A model generated the notes under the pieces. It was not told where the DNA came from and ran no database searches. It saw only the letters and a list, made by a program, of their open reading frames with translations. DNA of 64,000 nt from Anthostomella pinea (lineage: Eukaryota > Ascomycota > Sordariomycetes > Xylariales > Xylariaceae), in NCBI GenBank assembly GCA_963556695.1, contig CAUWAG010000004.1:310001-374000 (forward strand), read 5' to 3'. A program made the translations under genes and the position numbers. Shown here piece by piece: positions 1 to 10,662 of the stretch (positions within the stretch are counted from its first letter, which is position 1; each line of letters begins with the position of its first letter).

Positions 1-800
1 CGCAGGTCTCTCCTATCTGTTTACCTAACGCAACAGAGCCTGTGAAGCTGACGACATCGATACAAGGGTGTTCTGTGAGCCACGGTCCGAGGTCGTCGTC
101 GCCGCTCAGTGCTTGGAATACACCATGTGGGAAGAAGCGTGTGCCCAGCTCAGCCAGTTTCAGGTTGCAGTACGGCGCGAAAGGAGACGGCTTCAGGATC
201 AGAGTATTGCCAGTGGCTAGGGCTTGTCCAATCTTCCCGCACGCGATGAAGATAGGATAGTTCCATGCCACAATGCCGGCGACGACCCCAAGTGGTGTGT
301 ATTGTACAGTGACCTTCCGTGTTTCGCTGCTCTCAAGGAGCTCCTCAGGTAGGTCGAGCCCACAAAAGCCGCGGAGGAACTGCAAGCTGAGCCGGAATTC
401 ATGATGGCCTTCGCTGATCTATCGGTTCACATCAGTAAGAGGGCCGGCACACCCCTCGCCACTACAGGTCACCTACCGACTTGCCCTGCTCCTTCACTAG
501 CATCTGGACGAAGCCTTCTTCTTGTGCCTCGAAAGCGTCGGTGAAGGCCTTGAGAACTTGCTGGCGCTTTGACATTGGTACTGCTGCCCAGCTCTTTGCT
601 GCATTCCGAGCCGGTTCAACAGCTCTGTTGACGTCTTCGAGCGTACTGACGGGTGCTGGTGGATTTTCCCCCTTCGTGGCAGGATTCAGCGTGCATTGGG
701 TCTTCCCCTAGCTAGAACTAAGGATTTTACCATCGACCTCATTGCCGAAGGTGGTGAAGTCGAGCTTGTCGACGGCTGAGCTGCTGCCATTGGTAGCCAT
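1..800 (-). CDS. Aldehyde dehydrogenase, N-terminal part (runs off the left edge; in-frame stop near start)
   Basis: The reverse strand reads as the N-terminal part of an NAD(P)-dependent aldehyde dehydrogenase, an enzyme oxidising aldehydes to carboxylic acids. Two exons are seen, 477..800 and 1..418, split by a 58-base intron (419..476, GTAGGT to GATAG, phase 0). Exon 2 carries the family block TPLGVVAGIVAWNYPIF, then ATGNTLILKPSP and the nucleotide-binding VSFTGSVALGKQ. The catalytic Cys and Glu lie outside the window. Exon 1 has the usual NPATKGENPPAPVSTLEDV stretch. Odd: the frame that joins the ATG (798..800) to this homology contains a TAG at 708..710, after 30 codons. A 23-base intron would bypass it but is too short to be credible. 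The next in-frame Met, in PMSKRQQ, would drop about 60 residues. The family call is firm; whether the copy is functional is open. Confidence 0.8.
708..710 (-). other. Premature TAG in the aldehyde dehydrogenase frame
   Basis: On the reverse strand the frame reads ...DGKILSSS, TAG, GKTQCTLNPATKG. The homology continues in the same frame on both sides, so this is a point nonsense change and not a frameshift. A CAG to TAG (C to T) change would explain it. A sequencing error cannot be excluded from one sequence. Confidence 0.6.
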
Positions 801-2895
801 GCTTGAATAAGGCACGAAGATTATCGCCTCAGAGAACTCGGTGTGCCGATGAAGTTGGTGTGACAATCAGGCCTGCAGCTGCGCTGGTCAGGGCTGATGG
901 GATGAAATATCTAGATTCAACGATATCTAAGGAAGAAGAGGCAAGGTCGGAAGAGAAAGGGGAAGCTAGAAGTATATATGTACATAAATATGTGGAGGTA
1001 TTATGTAATACCGTAACAGTTGGAAACAAGGGATTCAAGTCTTAGTATCCACAGGAGTTTAGGGACAGAAAGCTCGTGAAGCGTGCGCAGTGTGACGGCC
1101 TGCACAGACCTTCCCACATGTCAAGCGGATACTTCCCAATAGGGGAAGGATCTGACCAAAGGATCCCCTTAAAGGGGCAACCTCCCACTGTACCTATCTC
1201 TCTCTCTCTCTCTTCCTTTCCTCTCTAGTCTTGATATTCTCGTCAATAGAGTAATAGCTGCTTGCTGCCGGCCATGTCCCAGCTCCTCAGTACGCTCGCC
1301 GTGACACGCAGCAGCTTGGTCTCTTAACTCCAAAGGTGATGCTGACCATTGGTGATTGGGTTGATGGGCGGCTCCGGGACAGCAGATATCCTCCAACGGG
1401 GCTGGACAAGCATGATGGGCACGACGGGCATGCGGCAGGGAACGGTCCGGTGCACTGCCATATGTATCCTGGTGCCAACTGCAGGCTAGCATAAAACATG
1501 TTAGTCGTACAACATCTGTACGTCGCATTGGGCGTGCAATGCGAAGGTGTTCATGTTGGTCTGCAGAGTTCCTCGAGCACATTTCGCCCAGTGGGGGCGT
1601 ACATAGTGACTATATTGTTGCGGTAGCTGTACGTTGTGCGACTGTGTGTCACAATGCAGTAAATTAAGACATATGTGCGTAGCATTGGGGACAGCCAGAG
1701 CCGATTAGCAGCTATCATGGACCATCACATTCCTCTCTGCCTCTCGTATGTAGCATCTGTTGGGTCTCCCTTGAAATTTCCACAGTACCGTCAATCATCA
1801 AGCTGGTCACTTCATGTCGGACAACGTCGCCGTTGGACTGCGGGGTGTTGGCCGGCGGCACATCAAGCAAATGCCGGCAACCATTAAAGACAACCTGGAA
1901 TGCTGAATATATCATAGTAACACAGGTAAGCCACTTCATTTTCAAAGGGCAAGTACCTTATATATGCTGGGGGATGGGGCGTTGCCATTGCATTAAGGGT
2001 GTCACTTATTAGTGCTTCTTTTACGGTGAGACCAATGCGTCCTCTAGGTACTCACTCAAGGCGTAATATATGGTGTACTCTGTGAGAACCCTGGATGCCG
2101 CTGTTTCTGAGATTAGTCCCCGATCGAAACAGTCAGTCGTTCCATGTCATACAAAAAAGGTGACCTCCGTAATACCTTCCAGAAAACGTTGTTAGGCCCC
2201 TCGAGCGGGCACAACCTATAACGCAACCTCCATTGTGTACGGTCGTTCATCCCAGGTCAATCGTCGTATGACCGCGAAGCCAACACTGGTTCCCATCCGT
2301 TGGCAGTGCTGCGGATGGATTCATCGGTGAGCACGGGGCGGAGGGTAACTTAGAGCACGGCCAGGTCCTCAACCCCCGTCCATGGTGCAAGGTAGCAATC
2401 AGAAGAAATTGTTGAGGCAGCATTGCGGCGAGTCACCGAGATGTTTCATCTTGTGAACTTGTGACGACCGAGCAAAACATGCGGCGCAGATGCCAACACC
2501 TTCAAGTCTGCAATATCTGGTTCACTTGATTGGACTGCTGTGGAAGGGGTGATCATGCAGTTGGTACACCGTCAGTAGATGGGGCGGAATTTATAGCCAA
2601 TCCCCCAAGCAGCTTTTCCGTTCAGATGTAACGGCATTTCATAGCCTGGCTCTCTCCCTTGGGAGGTACTGATGCTATGCTACTCTCATTAATCCAGATT
2701 GTAGGTCAACTGGTATCAGGAAGAGCGTACTCGCGTCATGGGGGAGACTGGGCGTCTCGGAACATAGGGCGATTGATTCCCAATTGTAAGACGTCCTGCG
2801 GGTATCGTAAAATCAGTAGTCTTCAAAGAGGCTCATTCTTGAATGCAATATGGATGTAGGCATGGCTTGTAGTGTACCCGCTACGTGCAAGAAAG
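801..2895. other. Gene-poor stretch, aldehyde dehydrogenase upstream region
   Basis: No reading frame here shows recognisable protein features. A 137-codon reverse frame at 1169..1582 is broken into by a (CT)n microsatellite and has odd composition, so I do not accept it. A (TC)n run lies at about 1196..1214. I see nothing else. Confidence 0.5.
1196..1214. repeat. (TC)n microsatellite
   Basis: An uninterrupted CT dinucleotide run of about 9 units in a non-coding stretch. Confidence 0.8.
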
Positions 2896-3787
2896 CTACA
2901 TGACACCAAAATCTTCTCTGACCTTGAACTGCACGACAGGACCATACTGCTCACAAACATGACGATCCAGGATTTGATATCCATCCCTTTCGCGCGGCCT
3001 TCAGTCCCTATCCCTGTTCCCTCTCCCACATGGGGTGCCTGGCTCCAACCTCATATCGAATTGCCAGACTAGGCGGGCCAAGATGTAGGAGACCTCTTGG
3101 TAGGCCATGTACTTCCCTATGCAACTGTAGCGACCGGCTGCAAATGGGTAAAAGCCGCTGCCTGCCCAAGGCCCGCCCTGAGGCTTGTACGGTTGCCGTG
3201 TGCGTGCTCAGTGTCGCTGTCTGAAGGTCTTGCTCACTTGACATCCAGCGTTCTGGCTTGTACTGGAGCGGGTCGGGAAATTACTCCTCACTCCGGTGCA
3301 AACTGTAATGCTAGATGCCGCACACGACAGACTGTGGGAAGTATTCACCATCCACGACCATACCACCTGGCCCGACCTGGCGGGGTAGGATGCTGGGAAT
3401 GTGTGGGTAAAGCCGCAAGGCTTCATCGATGCAAGTCAACAAATACGTCCGGCCTGGCGAAATCGATCGGTCAACGTGAAGTGTCGCCAGCGGCTTAAAC
3501 AGGAAACACCTTGCGTAAGTCGCTCGTCAGACGAGCCAGTGCGTGGGGAACGTGAGTGAGACAAAAGAGTGTTGCCGCACACGCCGTGATCAAGGTGTCT
3601 GTACCGGCAGCCGTGAAGAGACACGCTTGCTTCTTGAGGTAAGCTCTTCACGGGTGAAGCCCTTGCCTGTCTTGGGGTCTCGTGATGTCATAAGCCTTTC
3701 CCAGAAGTCGTCACGCTCGATGCCCTTGCCGTTATCCTCCAACCGGCCTGTAGCGAATGAAAGGCTGAGGGCGTTGAGTTCGTTCAC
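2896..3787 (-). pseudogene. Cytochrome P450 pseudogene, C-terminal half only
   Basis: The reverse strand preserves the C-terminal half of a fungal P450 monooxygenase, but in several frames. Seen in order: RDPKTGKGFTREEL, helix I as FTAAGTDTLITACAATLF, the ExxR helix as CIDEALRLYPHIPSILPRQ, the FPDPLQYKPERWM segment, and the haem-binding loop FYPFAAGRYSCIGK (GRYSCIG codons at 3115..3138). Breaks: a one-base shift between EEL and the helix I frame, in-frame stops at 3495..3497, 3311..3313 and 3281..3283, and a further frame change before the haem loop. These cannot all be introns. The N-terminal ~200 residues are absent; the homology stops near 3787, in an AT-rich stretch. It lies head to head with a broken UbiA-family gene, suggesting a dead biosynthetic locus. 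Confidence 0.85.
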
Positions 3788-3972
3788 CCCATTGATTATT
3801 TTATTTTATTTTATATTTATGAAGAAACATCATCGCGTTTTAAACGCAACAATAGCAGACCGTTTCATGGTCGGCTCGGCTCTAACCTCGAATCAAATAC
3901 TTAGAAGCAGCCCAGAGATGCTGCTATGGTCCTAGAGCAACTTGTTCATATCAAACCTCCATAACCAGAGGC

Positions 3973-4586
3973 ATGATCCTGCCCTCCGCTCAGCTCAGAC
4001 CGCACCAGGCTACCATCATCTTGTACTGCATGTACCCTACAACCTTTGCTGTTGCCCTCGCGTCGGGAGGAATGGTACTTTGCCTGCTCGAGGCGGTGTT
4101 CAAATATGGTACACCGAATGGGGTGACGCTTCAGACCCTTTCCTCAAAGACGTCCTGAACGGCTTTGGGTTCGCTTGCTTCTACTCCGGACCCTTGGAAG
4201 TTGCTACCGACGGTCCGTCTTCGCCGGAGAGGGAAAGGCGGCCATCTGGATGGGCATACTCGCAATTTCGATCACGGCCTGCAGCCATCTTCAAGACTTC
4301 AGAGACATGAAAGGGGGATAGAGCGACTGGGCGAAGGACGTTGCCACTGGTGGTTGGGGATGTGAACGCGAGGGTGCTTTGTGCAGCTGCGGTCCTTATA
4401 TCCAATGCTGTCGCCTGCTCCTTCTGGAAAGTTGGGTCGCAGGAGAGTGCCGTTGCATGGGCAGCAGGTTTGGCGATTGCTGTGAATCTATTCAGGGATA
4501 GGAGTACAAAGGGCGACGTATTTAGCTGGAAGTTGTTTCCCCTTTGGATGCTGGGTCTCTTCTTACTTCCGGATCTGAAGAGATAA
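3973..4586 (+). pseudogene. UbiA-family prenyltransferase/terpene cyclase pseudogene
   Basis: Membrane enzyme of the UbiA superfamily (prenyl transfer or UbiA-type terpene cyclisation), recovered only by reading three frames. Segments: a hydrophobic helix CMYPTTFAVALASGGMVLCL (frame of 3973); FLKDVLNGFGFACFYSGPLE (frame of 3942); then AIWMGILAISITACSHLQDF leading into RDMKG. After an extra G in the G run near 4315, GDRATGRRTLPLVVGDVNAR and a hydrophobic C-terminus ending at 4586 follow. The Q-D-F-R-D-M-K-G-D block is the second aspartate-rich, metal-diphosphate-binding motif of UbiA enzymes. The N-terminal half with the first Asp motif is missing. At least three frame changes make it a pseudogene unless all are sequencing errors. 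Substrate cannot be told. Confidence 0.75.
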
Positions 4587-4915
4587 TCATAGCTGCGGAT
4601 CTGTCGCGTCACCATGTCAAAAGACAAAAGGTAGGTAGTTGTGTTGAGCAGCATTGCCGTATTCCAGACTCCGTTCTCCTCCGTCTTGTCTTCTACCCCT
4701 GAATCCCTGATTGGCAGATAAACGGATCCACTCAACGCCACATTGGTTGGAGCTACAGCTGACGCCTCAATTGCCGATTCATGTCGTCACTGTTTTGCTA
4801 TGGACCAGAAACCCACCCAAGATCTAAGCTCTTCTACCTCTCCTATATTCTCCCACATCCTCTCTTTCCAATATCCCCTATACCCTCGTATAGACACCGG
4901 CATTCGGGATGAGGC
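4587..4915. other. Spacer and upstream region of the J-domain gene
   Basis: No coding signal that I trust. A reverse frame covering 4181..4741 is the shadow of the UbiA remnant. The last ~100 bases are pyrimidine-rich and probably leader of the J-domain gene. Confidence 0.5.
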
Positions 4916-6051
4916 ATGCCCCTCCGCTGCGCCGTGTCCCCTCTGGCCTCAGCCCACCAGAATCCGCGCCAATGGCTGCTCCTATACAGCTTCACGGCAG
5001 CGCCGCCGTCACCGGCAATGGCAGCAGCAACAGCGAGACGACCATTCCATAGCACCACCTCCCTCAGAGACAATGCGATCGACAATTCGCGCAATCACTA
5101 CGAGACGCTGAAGCTACAGCCGGGGGCGACGCCGGCCGAGGTCAAGAAGTGAGTGCTTCCCATCCGTTACCCTTTCTTGTCGCACGCGACACCAGCTACC
5201 TAGCCCCGGTTACGCGATATCCCACTCCAAGAATTTACCTACATCCGATCCGCAACTCAACCAAAGCCGTCTCCATTCCAACTACAGTCAAACTCAGAAC
5301 CGAACAATTGAAGTCAACTAATAGCCCTCAAACGCACAGATCCTTCTACACCCTCTCCAAAAACCACCACCCAGACCTCCACCCCAGCGACACGCACGCC
5401 GCTCAGCGCTTCATGCGCATTAGTGAGGCCTACTCGATCCTCTCCGTGCCGGCCAAGCGCGCCGCCTACGATCGAGACACCCTGCGCCTACACACGTCCT
5501 CCCACGGATCCACCCACGGCCGAACACGACCGGGCGGCTCCTACTCGTCCACAAACCCCGCGGGCGGCCGTCCGGCGTCGGGCCTCAGCCGCCGCCGTGG
5601 CACTTTCACGGGCCCGCCGCCCAGCTTCTTCCGCAGCGGGGGCTGGGGCGGGCAGGCGGGCAAGCGGAGGGCGGCGCACGAGGAGAGCACGGGGGGCGGT
5701 ACTGGGACTGGCTCAAGTTCGGATCCTGGCTCCGGATCATCGCATACGGGCGCGGGTTCGACAGGCGGCATGGGACCCGGTCAGGACCCCTTCGGACACC
5801 AGGGCGACGTGCCGCATTTCGATCGCGAGGGCCACGAGCGCACGGGCCGGCGCCACGAGCGGCGGCGCGAGGCGAGGCGGTCGCAGGTGGACGGGCAGGA
5901 GATCTCGTTCGAGCCGGAACGAGGCGTGGCGGGCATGTTCTTCATGATTGGGGGCGTCATCATGGTGAGCTTCTTGGGCCCCTTCGCGATAAGTAGACTC
6001 TGGGGCGGTGGTGGCAGCCGGAAAGAAAAAGATAAGAAAGGCAATGGCTGA
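4916..6051 (+). CDS. J-domain (DnaJ/Hsp40) protein, probably mitochondrial, C-terminal membrane anchor
   Basis: Two exons, 4916..5148 and 5340..6051, join across a 191-base intron (GTGAGT to CGCACAG, branch site CTAATA) to give 314 residues. The J domain (about residues 60-125) starts NHYETLKLQPGATPAEVKK and continues with the diagnostic HPD at residues 88-90 and RFMRISEAYSILS; the intron splits the domain. J domains stimulate Hsp70 ATPase. The N-terminus is rich in Arg, Ala and Ser (ARRPFHSTTSL) and looks like a mitochondrial targeting sequence. Residues 130-230 are Gly/Ser/Arg-rich low complexity. A hydrophobic segment (MFFMIGGVIMVSFLGPFAI) near residue 285 suggests a single membrane span with a short basic tail. 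I infer a role in mitochondrial protein import or inner-membrane quality control; the exact orthologue is not clear. Confidence 0.85.
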
Positions 6052-6572
6052 AGATGGAGCCGCTACACGCCAACTAGAGGGTATACATTGGCGGTGGGCC
6101 ATAAAGGGCATGCATTGTACATACGAGAGAGCATTGCACCCTGTGCATGGAGATACATCCAGCCTTCATAAGTCTCCGTACGTGCCATGTTGGAAAAATT
6201 CCATATCACACGTGAATATCTAGGAATACTGGAATAAGCAGACATGCATAAGCAGCTCATGACTATAAAGTCATCTTCGATGCTTATTCCAGCGTGCTTA
6301 TTCCATTTTTGATAAACGCACCTTTCGCTTCAATGGGGGATGAGGAGTGTAGGGAGACTTATGAGGGTTTAGTGTCTCGTGATGGGGACGCAGAACGATG
6401 CATAATGAACGTTGAAAATGCCTGGCTAATCTACATTCAAGAGAGGTATCCACCCGGTAGCGAGGAAATCGCCCGTCTTGTAAAGTGTACACAATGCGTG
6501 AGGGTATTGGCATTCATCCCAGGTTCAACCCGTAAAGAACACCTCGAAATCATCCACAACTCGCGCACTGAT
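6052..6572. other. Convergent spacer between the J-domain and porin genes
   Basis: Holds the 3' ends of two convergent genes and a palindromic element at 6221..6306. A forward frame (6294..6734) crosses into the last porin exon on the opposite strand and is not accepted. Confidence 0.6.
6221..6306. repeat. Palindromic MITE-like element, copy A
   Basis: Begins GGAATACTGGAATAAGCA and ends TGCTTATTCCAGCGTGCTTA followed by TTCC, so both ends carry two inverted GGAATAAGCA-type words around a ~40-base centre. A related copy lies at 13986..14073 with the same outer words and a different centre. It lies between two convergent genes. Too short to encode a transposase; a non-autonomous element or a bidirectional 3'-end stem-loop are both possible. 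Confidence 0.7.
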
Positions 6573-7875
6573 TTAGCTCTCAAAGGTGAAGCTGGCACCG
6601 ACCTTGTGGGTGGCCTGCTCGAGCTTCTGGGTGTCGAAGGAGGCGCCGAGACCGAGAGTAACGCCGGGGCGCAGGAGGACGTTGTACGAGACAGCAGCGA
6701 CACCACGGTCGTTGATTTTGCCCTATCACAATAGTCAGCCTCTTGTCATCCTGTCACTGAAACATTGGATTTGCGCACCTTGGCGAAAGAGACAGGGTCA
6801 AGTCGGTACTTGCTCGCAACCTCGAGGCCAACAGCGTTGCTGTTCTTGGAGTTCCAGGTAGCCTTGGCACCAGCCTCGACCTGGCTGTTGACCTTGTGGT
6901 AGTAGCTGGCAGCGAAGATGGTCAGGTTGTCCGAAGCGGTGATGGCAGCGTTGTACTGGGGAGCGTGGAAGCCGACGGCGGCGCTGTAGCCAGTCACCTC
7001 TCCCTTCTGCACATTGAAACCAGCAGAGGCACCAGCCAGGAAGCCCTCGTGGCCGATGACGGCGTCGACGTTGGCGGTGGGGCCCTTCAGGAGGTCGAAG
7101 AAGGCACGGCCGTGGAAAGCAGATTGCTTGAAGGTGAGGTTGAGCTTTGCGCCCTGGCTCTGGGCGGCGGGCAGGAAGGAGAAGATTCCCTCAGCCTTGA
7201 GACCCTTGGCGATGCTGTCGGCCAACTCGACTTTGGACTCGAGCGCATTGGCGGTGTTCCAGGTCTGAGTCAGGGTGAGGCCTGTGCCGTGGTACATCAT
7301 TAGCAAGGTTGATACTTGTTGGGTGAGGAAGACGCTGAAATCGAGGGGCCATTGGCGGCAGGCTCCTGGTACCGCGATGGGACCCAGCGTAGCCGTAACA
7401 ACCGTTGGCTGCCCGCGAGCGAGTTTCTTTCTGTACAATTGAGAGGATCTGGTAGATTTACCGCGAGCCTTGTCCGAGTATTTGCCCTCGAGCTGTATAT
7501 GAGGTACTGATGATTAGCGGCGCCATTCCGTCTTCGTTTGCTATTCGTACTCGCAGCTACAGGGAGGTAGCGAGGTGGGTATGGAGGATCATCGAACGTC
7601 CGAACGTACAGCGCCAGTGGTGGCCTTCTCGTGGCTGCTCTTGCCGGTGACCTTGAAGGCAACATTGTTGGGGGTGTTGCTCTTGACCTCGATGGTGCCA
7701 GCTGACAGGTGGTAGAAGTCCTTGTTCAGCAACTGCGAAAAGTGAGTCAGCGAGTGCGCAACGGGATGGAAGCTTGTGGGAAATTCTTCTGGGAGCGGCA
7801 GATGGGGATGGGCTTCGGAGCAAGACTTACGTCGTTGGCGGACTTGGAGATGTCAGAGTAGGCCGGGACAGACAT
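6573..7875 (-). CDS. por-1: Mitochondrial outer-membrane porin (VDAC)
   Basis: Voltage-dependent anion channel, the beta-barrel pore passing metabolites and ATP/ADP across the mitochondrial outer membrane. Five exons: 7831..7875, 7610..7732, 7462..7492, 6779..7281 and 6573..6722. They sum to 852 bases, 283 residues plus stop, exactly the family length. The start is MSVPAYSDISKSAND, then LLNKDFYHLSAGTIEVKS, the eukaryotic-porin motif region GLTLTQTWNTANALESK, and C-terminal KINDRGVAAVSYNVLLRPGV and THKVGASFTFES. The 31-base third exon is easy to miss. Introns are ordinary GT-AG. Convergent with the J-domain gene; the upstream neighbour, the permease, is on the same strand. Identification is secure. 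Confidence 0.97.
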
Positions 7876-8478
7876 AATGGGCAGTATTCTCTTGGGGATG
7901 CAACTTGGTGGCAGGAAAGTGTTGGGGATTGGAATGGAGAGGTGAAGGAGTGTGCGGTAATACGGGAGTTCAAATTGTCGAAGGTGGTCGCGATGGAAAT
8001 TTGTTTTGTTCAGACCCAATTGGCGCATGGAGCCGGGACGGGAACTGCAGGAACCGCCAGGAACCGCACGGACCCGGTATGCGGGTACAGCATGAACTCG
8101 ACTCTGAGCTGTCACAGGCCTCTGCCAGCTGGTGACAGTGCGCGCGCATGAATGTCAAACCCTGTACTGTCCACGTGGCAATGATTTTCCCTGGGAGTGG
8201 CCTGCCTGCCTGCTCTAGACTTTGTCACATCAAGACAGCGAGCGCTGCAGCTCCCACTTTTTGACGTAAAGCACATGACGATTCATAAGAGTGGTTTGAA
8301 AGACCTCAAAGCTGAACCAGATGCAGTGCCGCAACCCACGGGCATTATTCTATTAAGATCCATCCCTTTCCAACTATAGACTTCGGTATTTTATCTACCA
8401 TACAATTCCAGTAGCTGTTCATCGCTCGCAGGCGTTCATGAATGAGCATTCAACCCACCCAAGCAGCATACCGATACT
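7876..8478. other. Porin upstream region and permease 3' region
   Basis: About 600 bases between two tandem reverse-strand genes. No gene seen. Confidence 0.5.
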
Positions 8479-10662
8479 TCAAATCTCTTTGATTGGGCCT
8501 TTGAAGTAATGTCTCGCCCGAAAGACGTACCACAGTATGCAGAATCCGACCACAGAGCCAAAGACCAGGATGCTCCAGTTCATTGTCTCGGGCGTGACGG
8601 GCGTGTACTGCGGCCAGAAAGACCAGAACAGGAGAAAGGCGCAGTAGAGGCAGGCAACAACGTTGTTGATGGTCCCCAGGGGCTCAGGTACCCTCCACGG
8701 GCCCCAGGTCAGACGGCCGGAATCCAGACTCTCCCAGTTGGTCGAATACGGCTGTAGCGCTCCCGTGCAGCGACGCCAGAGCAGCAGACCGCAGGAGAGC
8801 AGATACGAGGAGAAAAGCGCAGCGACCACCAGTGATATGAGAGCACCCAGTGCGACTGAAGACCCGAGGATGATCAGCGACAAGAGAACGGTGATCCCCA
8901 GCGTGGTGAAGATGGCATTTGCAGGCAATTGGTCCTTGGTGAGCTACGGTTGGTTCGGTCAGAGCGCTGCTCGCATATATGGTGACGAGGGAATTAATGA
9001 TAGGTACTAACCTTAACCAGCTGCTGGGAGAATGGTAATCCCTTGTCTCGCGCAAACGACCACATCATCCGGGAGGCGGACGCGTAGATACCGACACTGC
9101 TTGACATCGACAGGACCAGAATCAGGCCAGCCATGACGCAGGCTCCTTCTCTCGACTTCACTGCCGAGTAGAATATCTGGATGAACGGGTAGAAAAGGGT
9201 CTCTGCTGACTTCATCGCGGCGTCGAGGTCGCTGAGGCAGATGAGCATGACGATTATCATGGCGAATGCGAGCGAGCCATTGATGATGATTGTATACATC
9301 AGCGCGCGCGGCACCACCATGGCGGCGTGTTGAATCTGTGTCACGCCGATGTGTTAGCACTCATTATATTATGAGAGGCTCAGAACGTCCTTCAATGAGC
9401 TCAGGGGTTCTCCCAGCCCTGATCCAACACTCTTGTCCCAGTTCGAGCCTCATAGTGGGAATAGGGATCATACCTCCTCAGACATGTGCACCGCACAATC
9501 AGCACCAATCAGCGCCGAAGAGCCCGACGGAAACCCAACAAAGAACGACAGCGCCTGGTTCGCCCAGCCACCTCCATTCAGGAACGTACTGAAGACATCC
9601 GCCGGGTCAATGTGTGGTGCCAGGTAGACCATCGGAATCAGCACGGCGAAGAAGCCAACCAGATGCAGGACCAGGACCAGGCCCTCGAACTTGGCCAGTG
9701 CGCGACTGGTGGTCGAGTTGACGATGACAGCAAATGCCATGACGCCCCTGCGTGTACGTCAACATCCTGTCTTGAACCCCGCACAGGCAATTTCTAGATG
9801 AAAAAGGAAAGGGAACAGCAAAGTTTATTCCCGAAACCAAGGCTCGGGGTTTTGTGATGGGATGTTTCTATACGTACCAGAGGATCAGCACCGTCTGCCA
9901 TTTCGTCGGCTCGTACGATCTGGCGGTGGCAAGCACGATGATTCCTTGCATCATTGTCGAGATGATGTACCCAATCGACACGGCAATGAACTGCCATGAC
10001 ATGGTAGTTAGCCAGGCGGTGAGATATGTCAGGAAGGCGCTACAGGAGGCGGGTGCCATCATGGCCACCCAGTGATCTGGAGGAAATGTCTTAGCATGTG
10101 TACACATCCATACAACCGGTGATAGGGAGGGGGGTTGCATCATTGCTTTGACGTCGTGAGTTTCCCCAGTGCCCCTGGCGTAAGGGAGACAAAGCAAGTG
10201 CCCGTGCACTCGGCAGTCATTGCGTCCCGTACTCATAATGTCGCAGATTAGATATGGGACACACTTACACTGCCCACCGGCTGTAGGCGCAATGGAACTC
10301 AGCTCCGCGAGCACGGCATTGACCGACAGCGTACCGATCCAGTTGATCAGGAAGCCCCAGATGACGCCGGCGGGCCCTCCGTTGGTCAGGGCCAAGCCAG
10401 AGTTGGTGACGATGCCCTCCCACGACAGCAGCGCCGAGCAAGCGAAGCCCAAGATGGGCATGAAGCCGAAGCTTCGGTTGAGGAGGGGCTTCTTGCCCAG
10501 GCGCTGCAGCTGCTCATCGTCGTTGAGGTTGGCGCTGTGACGGCTGTAGGTTCGCGTGGTGGGTGGCAGCTGCCCGTCGTCGTCCTTGTCGGATGGGGTC
10601 TTGACGCGCAGCTCAATGTCGTCCTTGTCGTCCTTGGACGTCGAGATTTGCGAGGAGGCCAT
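8479..10662 (-). CDS. Amino-acid/GABA permease (APC superfamily)
   Basis: Plasma-membrane amino-acid or choline/GABA transporter of the fungal AA_permease_2 family with about 12 membrane helices. Five exons: 10269..10662, 9878..10076, 9474..9747, 9012..9335 and 8479..8943, phases closing to 551 residues. The N-terminus is hydrophilic and charged (MASSQISTSKDDKDDIELRV). The transport core begins FGFACSALLSWEGIVTNSGL, ALTNGGPAGVIWGFLINWIG and ELSSIAPTAGGQYHWVAMMA, a conserved signature of this family. Later helices include GLILVLSMSSSVGIYASASR and MMWSFARDKGLPFS. Start chosen at 10662 because upstream in-frame sequence lacks homology. Substrate cannot be fixed from sequence. The gene is intact, unlike several accessory genes nearby. 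Confidence 0.92.

Noticed and set aside
1169..1582. 137-codon reverse frame
   Set aside because: Translation is rich in His, Cys and Arg and runs through a CT microsatellite; typical of a chance frame.
6294..6734. 146-codon forward frame downstream of the J-domain gene
   Set aside because: Its 3' half is antisense to the last porin exon and the 5' part starts inside the palindromic element; no domain features.
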